Assembly: GCA_029378245.1 (NCBI GenBank) | Contig: JARKIF010000074.1 | Location: 62,001-126,000, forward strand | Source of the DNA: Roridomyces roridus | Taxonomy: Eukaryota > Basidiomycota > Agaricomycetes > Agaricales > Mycenaceae | Direction: 5' to 3' | DNA length: 64,000 nucleotides | Shown: piece after piece, positions 57,762 to 64,000 of the stretch | Numbering within the stretch: the stretch's first letter is position 1 | Layout: each line of letters begins with the position of its first letter | Notes under the pieces: generated by a model | The model's input: only the letters and a program-made list of their open reading frames with translations | Told to the model about the DNA's origin: nothing | Database searches by the model: none | Translations under genes and position numbers: made by a program

Positions 57762-59309
57762 TTAGTTCTCCGCCTCATCGAAGGAGTCCGATCTACATGC
57801 TGGCTCATTGAAGCGGGTAATTCGAAGGCGTTGTGACGGAGGAACATTTTTCTCGTCCAGAATGTGAGGTACTCCACCGTGCAACACGCCGACGCGTTTC
57901 ATTGACAGTAACTATCGTTTATGGTTAGAGTAGTGCAATCGCAGGAATGGTATGAAAAGCGTACATTGTGCGCAGCGTTCGAATGCTCATACACCCCTCC
58001 AAAAAAGGCTGCCGTGGCGTCTTTGCCGATGAACTTGGTGATGAAACGCGCCCCACCAGGATGCTCCTCAATAAAATCAGAGACGTCGTGGATGAAGCCG
58101 GAGATGAGGATCATTGGACACTCGGCGGCCTGCGATTGGTCTCGATATCGGGTGAGCAGGAGAAGAATAAGACGATGAGCTTATTTACAAGCTTCCCAAT
58201 TGATGACAGGCAAGTCGGTTTTGTCCACAGGCCACACGAGATTATCTTGGGTTTCTCGGAGGCGCTTGAGCTGCATTGTCAACTGGCCTTTGCGGACTTC
58301 GTTTTCTGGGAAGACCTGCATACGAGTTTTCAGTGAGGGTACGAGAAAGGACCGAAACGAACCTTGAGGTGCGACGCCAATCCCAGCTGCCCGCATCCCC
58401 AAATGAACCACTTGGTCGGGTCATATTGGTACCATCTTCTCCCATTCTGGTAATCCATAGGAAATTGATGGTGGAAGTTGTGGTATCCCTCTCCGAGCGT
58501 GACAAGCGCGGTAATGAAATGGTCTCTCGGGCTGTGCTTGTCGTCAAATGGTGACTCCCCAAGCCAATGCGCAAGCGAGTTGAGACAGAAAATGGAGTGG
58601 TGGAGGAAGGTCTGTCGCAAAAGTCCGGCGTAGACCAAGCCACCACGGGCGTCGCCCCAACCTAGCCAAGAAACGATCGTGGGGAAGACGAAGCTGACGA
58701 GGACGATGAGTACGTTGAGGTGCTTGTGCTGCCATTCGACTATGGAATTGCTTGCGAGGTCGGAAATGTCTACACTGCCCTGTTTTATGCGGGGTTTGAG
58801 GACAATCCACCCGATGTGCGTGTGCCAGAAACCCTCAGCAGCGTTGTACGGGTCGAATTTGGTATCGGTGTACCGATGGTGTGCTCGATGTCCTCGGCTC
58901 CACCATTTTATAGAGCCCTGCGCTGCCCCTGCCCCCGCGAGAGCGAGGAACCACTGCAAAGCCGTGGAAGCCTTGTAGGATCGATGGGACCAGTATCGGT
59001 GATATCCAGCCGTGATTCCTACGGTCTTCATTAGCAATAATTCGCGAGCTGAACCTGGTCGCACACACCCAGACCGGTTACATAGTAAAAGAAAACGGCA
59101 AATAAACCAGTCTCCCATCGCAGCTTCGTATGGCATGCGCCGACGATGCCAAGCACAGGTATGACAGTGAGTGCGACGACATTCACCCACTGCAATTCGG
59201 TTGCCAAATTCTTCCAGGTGACAGGCGGTCGAGGTTCCGTGGTTCTGAGCAAGTAGGAGACGTGGTCTTCACTCTTTGAGGTCTGAGCTTGGCCATGAGG
59301 GATACCCAT
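57762..59309 (-). CDS. OLE1: Acyl-CoA delta-9 desaturase with cytochrome b5 domain
   Basis: ER di-iron enzyme that makes oleoyl- and palmitoleoyl-CoA. Starts [20 protein letters not shown] at 59309. Histidine boxes are [19 protein letters not shown] and [14 protein letters not shown]. After GLASHLK an intron leads to [19 protein letters not shown], then the cytochrome b5 part [20 protein letters not shown] with the haem-binding HPGG. It ends [18 protein letters not shown] and stops at 57762-57764. The order matches yeast Ole1. At least four introns are inferred. The 5' flank carries a 91-bp tandem duplication. Confidence 0.93.
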
Positions 59310-59380
59310 TTTACGGAGCGACACCAGACTCTGGCTGCTGGCATGATTATTTATACTTATCTGGAGGCGATATTCGGCCG

Positions 59381-59562
59381 GAGGTAAGTTGAAAGCCCCC
59401 ATGCAACACCCTGAACCGCCGGAAATACGAGCTTGAGAGATTTGGTTGCTCGGGACCTGGGCCAGAGGAAGGAGGTAAGCTGAAAGCCCCCATGCAACAC
59501 CCTGAAGCGCTGGAAGTACGAGCTTCAGAGATTTGCTTGCTCGGGCCCTTGGCCCCGAGAAA
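59381..59562. repeat. 91-bp tandem duplication upstream of the desaturase
   Basis: Two units begin GAGGTAAG and contain GAAAGCCCCCATGCAACACC (59381-59471 and 59472-59562). They differ at a few bases. They lie 70-250 nt before the desaturase start codon, so they could duplicate a regulatory site or part of the 5' leader. Confidence 0.7.
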
Positions 59563-60494
59563 GGAGCCCCAGCGCGTTCTTGACGGCCGTCAGCGGGTAG
59601 ATGAGTGCCCAAAGCCCTGCAGGTTGCCCATAGACTCCGCAGGCCATCTTGCGGCCCAACTTACGGACCATAGAGTCTATTTTCGGTCACGCGGCGACCG
59701 CCGTCAAGAAAAACCCCGTCGGTTCAAGTCCGGGTGGCTTGCGGGTGGCAATGGCTGAAAAGCGACACAGGTGTTTTAAGTACCAGACCAGGATCTCAGA
59801 GATATGCGGTGATTGCGGCTTCCTGCGTCGCACGCCAATGCAGCGACTGTGCCGCAACAGCGCCCGCCGCCGATGCAGAAACGGCTGGTACAGTCGACAA
59901 CATGTCTTCCCTTTTTATACTTAGTTCATTCAAATTCCAGTGGAAAAAAGCTGTGGCAAGGTGAAATATAAGAAATTTGAATGGATGGGAGACTCATACT
60001 CAAGTTTTTTGAGGCGCTGAGAGTTGGGCTGGGATCAGAGATGACAAAATTGCGACGAAGCGATACTGTTCGGCCATCAATTATGATCCGAACCAAATCT
60101 TCCACAATCTGACAGTCAACATGCAGTCCTGAGTCCGAGCTCTGGACATGCCTTGCGCTCCTGAGCATCTTTCTCTCAACTGCCTCAAAGAGCTCTGGCG
60201 CACCGGCTACGCCGATAGAACTACCGAAGGATGGATGATTGGAAATTTCCGGCGCGATACAGATTGCGTACCGTCCTGTGGTTCCTGGTGAGCCTCCTGC
60301 AATGACTATTCTGCATTGTATTAATCCAGTCAAAGTATATTTACTGGGTGTCTGTTTTCGGGCAGGCTTGCAACCTCCTAGGGCGACGATATCCGATGAC
60401 CTTTGCGACATCCGGGTGCGTAGTGAGAAGGACGAGATGTGGTTCCGCAATTCAAACGGCTCAAGAGATGCTCGATTGACCGCACCTCGTTAAC
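59563..60494. other. Divergent intergenic region
   Basis: About 930 nt between the desaturase and the third VIT/vWA gene. A perfect pol-III B-box-like string GGTTCAAGTCC lies near 59721, without a matching A-box or a full cloverleaf. A minus-strand frame at 59926-60450 has no family support. Confidence 0.4.
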
Positions 60495-63235
60495 ATGCCA
60501 GCACTCTACGGACTCTACTACTTTTTCGAGGGTCGACACGTCTCCTTGCCACTGCTCAACGTTCGCGCCGAAGCCAGCATCAAGGAACTCGCTGCGCAGG
60601 TCAAGCTCACGCAGACCTATGGGAACGATGCGACGTTTCCCATCGAGGCAAAGTTCTCCTTTCCGATCCCTGCGCGTGCAGTCGTAGCTGCGTTTTGCAT
60701 GATCAAGCAGGATGGGACGAGGATTGTCGGCTCTGTAATGGAGAAACAGGAAGCTCAGGAGACGTATGATACGGCGGTGAGCCAGGGTCAGCAGGCGTCA
60801 TTGATGGAGCAGCAGACTCCCGATGGTGTGTTGCGTCGCTTTTTTGGTCTGGAGTTGTCTAATGGTATCTCAGTCTTTCAGGTGTCGGTCGGAAATATTC
60901 CATTCAAGGAGCAGGTCCAAATCGAGCTCGTCTACGCGACAGAACTCGTGAGTCTGTTCACAAAGCCCCGCAAAGGCGAGGCTAAACCAGTTTGCAGACG
61001 GAAGATGAAGAAAACGATCAAATTCGTTTCCATCTTCCTGTGCATATCGGCGCGCGTTATGGAAGACCTCCCGGGCCCTCCCCCTTCACAAGCACAGCTT
61101 TCATCTCCCCCTCATCTCGGGCCCCGTTCCTCAGCCTCCTCGTAAATGTCGAGGCCGTTGCCCCAATCTCAAAAATCGGCTGCCCTTCCCACTCGGTCTC
61201 CACCGAGTTGGGTCCTGATTCCAGCCTTCCCAATTTCAAGGATCTTCCCTTCTCCAACTATGCCCGCGTCTCCCTTGCCTCCGAATCCGCTCTCGACAAG
61301 GATTTCGTCTTGACCATCAAATCAGCCGGTCTCGACACCCCTCGCTGTGTCGCCGAGATTCATCCTTCCAATGACACCGTTGCAATGGGATTGACCCTCG
61401 TCCCGCGCTTCAAGCTCCCCGACCTCTCGCGACAGGAATTCGTCTTCCTCGTCGACCGCTCCGGCTCGATGCAGGGCAAACGCATCGAGGCAGCGAAGAA
61501 ACCCCTCGTCGTGATGCTCCGCTCGCTTCCTCACCAAGACTCTCTCTTCCAAATTGCATCTTTTGGAACGCGTCATAGCTTCCTCTGGGAAACCGGGAGC
61601 AAGGTTTATAATCAGGAAACTCTCGATGAGGCCACGCGCCACGTCGATTCAATGCAGTCAAACTACGGTGGTACAGCTATTCGGAATGCACTGGCGACGT
61701 GCTTCAAAGCGCGCAAACTCGACCGTCCGATGAGTCTGTTGGTGCTCACGGACGGGGATGCGTGGGATATTGATGGTGTTCTTGCGGAGGTCAAGTCTGC
61801 TGTAGCGAGCGCCCCTGCGAATGCGTTTCTTCGCGTTTCCGTATTGGGTATTGGGAACTCGGCGTCTACGGCGATTTGTGAGGGCATGGCGAGAGTAGGA
61901 AATGGGACGTGTATGATGGTGGGTGAGCAGGAGACGAGCTTCACGGGGAAGGTTGCGAGGATGCTTAAAGCGGCGAAGACACCGCCGATTTCGAATATCT
62001 CCGTCGACTGGGGTTGGCTGGCTGAGGAGACGCTTGTCGTCGTTGACTCAGAAGATGAAGATGACTTTGAGATGGTGGATGACCCAAGCGAGAAGCCGAA
62101 GAAGCCGCTCAACATTTTCGATGAGAGCGTCGATGATCTCAATGACTTTGCGTCCACGGCCGCGCCTCCACCGGCACCGGTCATCCTTCCTCCTCCAGCG
62201 GCCGTGCAACAAGCACCTTTCAAGATTCAGCATCTCTTCCCCAATATTCGTCTCAATGTCTATGCCATTTTGCAAGGTATATTTCGACATTTTCTTTGTG
62301 GCGTATCCTGCTGACATTTCGAAGGTCAAACCGTCCCGAAAACTGTCACCATCTGCGGTTCCACCACCGCCGACGGCTCGGAAATCGCCCTTCCCATCAC
62401 TGTCACCCTCAGCAGCCTCCCCAATGCACCGAACGCGCCGCCAGCCGTGCACGCCCTCGCTGCCCGTAAGATCATCCAAGATCTCGAGGATGGCCGGCAC
62501 GACCTGGCTTCAGTCATCGCCAATCCAGATGACATCGACCTCCTCAAACGGACGGTCAAGGCGAGCATCATTCGCCTTGGGAAGGCGTACTCCATCGCTT
62601 CGTCGCATACTTCCTTTGTCGCTGTGGGCGAGTCGGAAATTCTACTCCACCCTCCTTCTCCCCCAACCCTTCCTGGTCGTTCCACTCCGGCTGCCGCCGT
62701 TCCTCATGGAGAGCCTTCCCCCCAGCGAAAGATTGTGGGCTACCGGAACATTCCCTCGCTGGAGAACATAACAGCTAGACTGTGCCGGACTAGGTGTTTG
62801 AGCGTGGATATCGGCGCCGTGCCGACCAGTACTATTACCACGGCGATACCGAAATCGTCGCTTTCCCCCATTGTCTCTGACGCAAGCATACGCCCCCAGA
62901 CTACCTCGGCTACTGAGAACGCAAATGCTGATGTCGATCTTCTAGAGGCGCTCGCGCGTCTTCAAGCGTTCGACGGTGCCTTCTCCCTTGACATCCTGAC
63001 GGTCATCAAGTTGTCTACGGACATTCACACCGTCCGCAACGTGTTTCCGCTTGGTGTGGCAGATGGAATTGTAGCCACCGTCTTGGCTATGGCTTTTCTT
63101 TCTACAAGGCTAGTAATGGCCCGAGACTCGCGGGATGCGATTTACGCTAAAGCTCAGCAGTATATTGAGGCAGCATTAGGCACGGCTGAGAGTGTGGACG
63201 AGTGGCAAGCGAAAGTTGTTGCAATGTTTGCTTGA
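60495..63235 (+). CDS. VIT/vWA protein without zinc finger (copy 3)
   Basis: Starts MPALYGLYYFFEGRHVSLPL at 60495. VIT and vWA parts are nearly identical to copy 2, with MIDAS DRSGSMQGKRIE, YGGTAIRNAL and TDGDAWD. Introns sit at the same three positions (after QQTPD, after ATEL and after ILQ). The C-terminal linker after VGESEILLHPPSP is unrelated in sequence to copy 2 and shorter. It has neither the GATA finger nor the RTSRASRAR stretch. The last domain LLEALARLQAFDGAFSLDIL is conserved, and the protein stops at 63233-63235. Convergent with the MYND gene, 193 nt apart. Confidence 0.88.
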
Positions 63236-63427
63236 TTCGATCGGTTGTGAGATTCTGTTGAGCGCTTTTTTGGAAGTTGGGTCTGCATTCGAGAGTATGT
63301 ACAAAGTCGCAGCATAGTTTGGTGTATCACTTCTCAATCCCATCGATAATCGCGTTGGTCTGGGATATCTTTCAAACTGCGACACATCAGCGTTCAACGT
63401 TCAACTCTCGAGAACAACATGAGCGAC

Positions 63428-64000
63428 TTACTCGAGCTCGATGCAGTCTCCAACTCGACGTCCCCAAATGTACAACAGTTGGCCCTGAGTACCTCGCCTC
63501 CGTACCAACTCTGCAAATTGGCGGTATCCTTTCTCGTGGAAAGGGATCACGACCCCGTGATGCAGGGCTGTAACGGGTACCAGGGGGCCAACGCGTATCA
63601 TCACGCTCCGGCGCCTATCGTACACAAAGGCGGTCCGCACCCCGTGCTCGGAGTTTGTGAGGAGTAGCGCGCGGCATATGAAGCGCTCGGAGCCGTATTC
63701 GTTGCGAGGGTTTTCATCAACGGGAGGGCCGCCCATCTTGACACATTCCTGTTCACAGGCAAAGCCAAAGTCGCCGACCCAGTGGATGTATGCACGAACA
63801 GGGACGTAGAGCGTGTTTGGCGGGAGGGACGAAGGATTGCTAGTTATCCCTTTGGAAATCTGGCACACGGTTTTGTGGTTCTGCCAGTTTGCTCTGGCGC
63901 AGCTAGCGTCGCAATAGTGCTGAGGAATTGTCAGACGAGAAGCTTATGACACTGTATTCACCCACCACTGCTCTACATCTACAACCGAGCGAGTCAGATT
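63428..64000 (-). CDS. MYND-type zinc-finger protein (3' part only)
   Basis: The gene runs off the right edge. A 3' exon starting at about 63930 reads HYCDASCARANWQNHKTVC, which fits the second half of a MYND finger (C-X3-C, then W, HK and C). It continues QISKGITSNPSSLPPNTLYV and YIHWVGDFGFACEQECVKMG, and ends GRRVGDCIELE at 63428. An upstream exon ending DVEQWW is joined by a GTGAAT-donor intron. The rest of the finger and any N-terminal domain lie outside the window. Partner or function cannot be told. Confidence 0.65.

Noticed and set aside
59640..59760. Possible tRNA with a B-box GGTTCAAGTCC
   Set aside because: The T-arm has a mismatch, no A-box is found at the right distance, and no anticodon stem can be drawn.
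63419..63667. 82-residue plus-strand frame near the right edge
   Set aside because: It is antisense to the MYND-finger gene, whose finger and spliced exons give better support.

Overview
The window is nuclear DNA from a filamentous basidiomycete, most likely an Agaricomycete. Coding sequence is cut by many short introns of about 44-60 nt. The families present are fungal: DUF6533 membrane proteins, extracellular cupredoxins, a MARVEL protein, a fungal bestrophin, Opi3-type methyltransferase, Ole1-type desaturase with a cytochrome b5 tail, Zn2Cys6 factor, penta-EF-hand protein, and an HDEL-ended BiP. There are no bacterial operons, CRISPR arrays or rRNA genes. Exon models were built by hand from splice sites and from alignment of paralogues inside the window, so distant exon borders carry more doubt than gene identities.

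Layout. 1-29 kb is repetitive and dominated by two expanded families. Five DUF6533 loci lie at 1.7-3.7 (+), 18.6-20.2 (-), 22.6-22.8 (truncated, -), 24.2-25.8 (+) and 27.4-29.0 kb (+). A four-member family of cell-surface proteins lies at 4.1-13.0 kb (all -): cupredoxin plus GPI signal, cupredoxin plus transmembrane segment and PPxY tail, and two forms with only the membrane segment and tail, one of them frameshifted. Two nearly identical 639-bp hAT-type MITEs with perfect 8-bp target duplications sit in inverted orientation at 10.4 and 13.5 kb. A MARVEL protein, a Zn2Cys6 factor, a bestrophin channel and an Opi3 methyltransferase fill the rest.

29-40 kb is more orderly: a penta-EF-hand protein, the ER chaperone BiP with two micro-exons, then a tandem triplication of an unrecognised multi-pass membrane protein whose copies differ in intron content.

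40-64 kb is built round a large inverted duplication. A VIT/vWA gene followed by an SDR-like gene on the minus strand (46.0 to 40.2 kb) mirrors a VIT/vWA gene, two inserted genes and an SDR-like gene on the plus strand (49.6 to 56.6 kb). An NHP6-like HMG gene and a broken gene with an in-frame amber codon lie near the axis. A third VIT/vWA copy lies at 60.5-63.2 kb. The minus-strand VIT/vWA protein carries a GATA-type zinc finger that both paralogues lack. A 1,491-bp element with an 8-bp target duplication sits upstream of the minus-strand SDR gene, and the mirror copy shows the unoccupied site. A small secreted cysteine-rich protein, the delta-9 desaturase and a partial MYND-finger gene complete the window.

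How the genes relate. Several gene pairs act in lipid or ER biology (Opi3, Ole1, BiP), but nothing suggests a single biosynthetic cluster. The strongest signals are evolutionary: family expansion, module swapping, gene conversion, intron gain or loss, recent small transposons and one unusual domain fusion.
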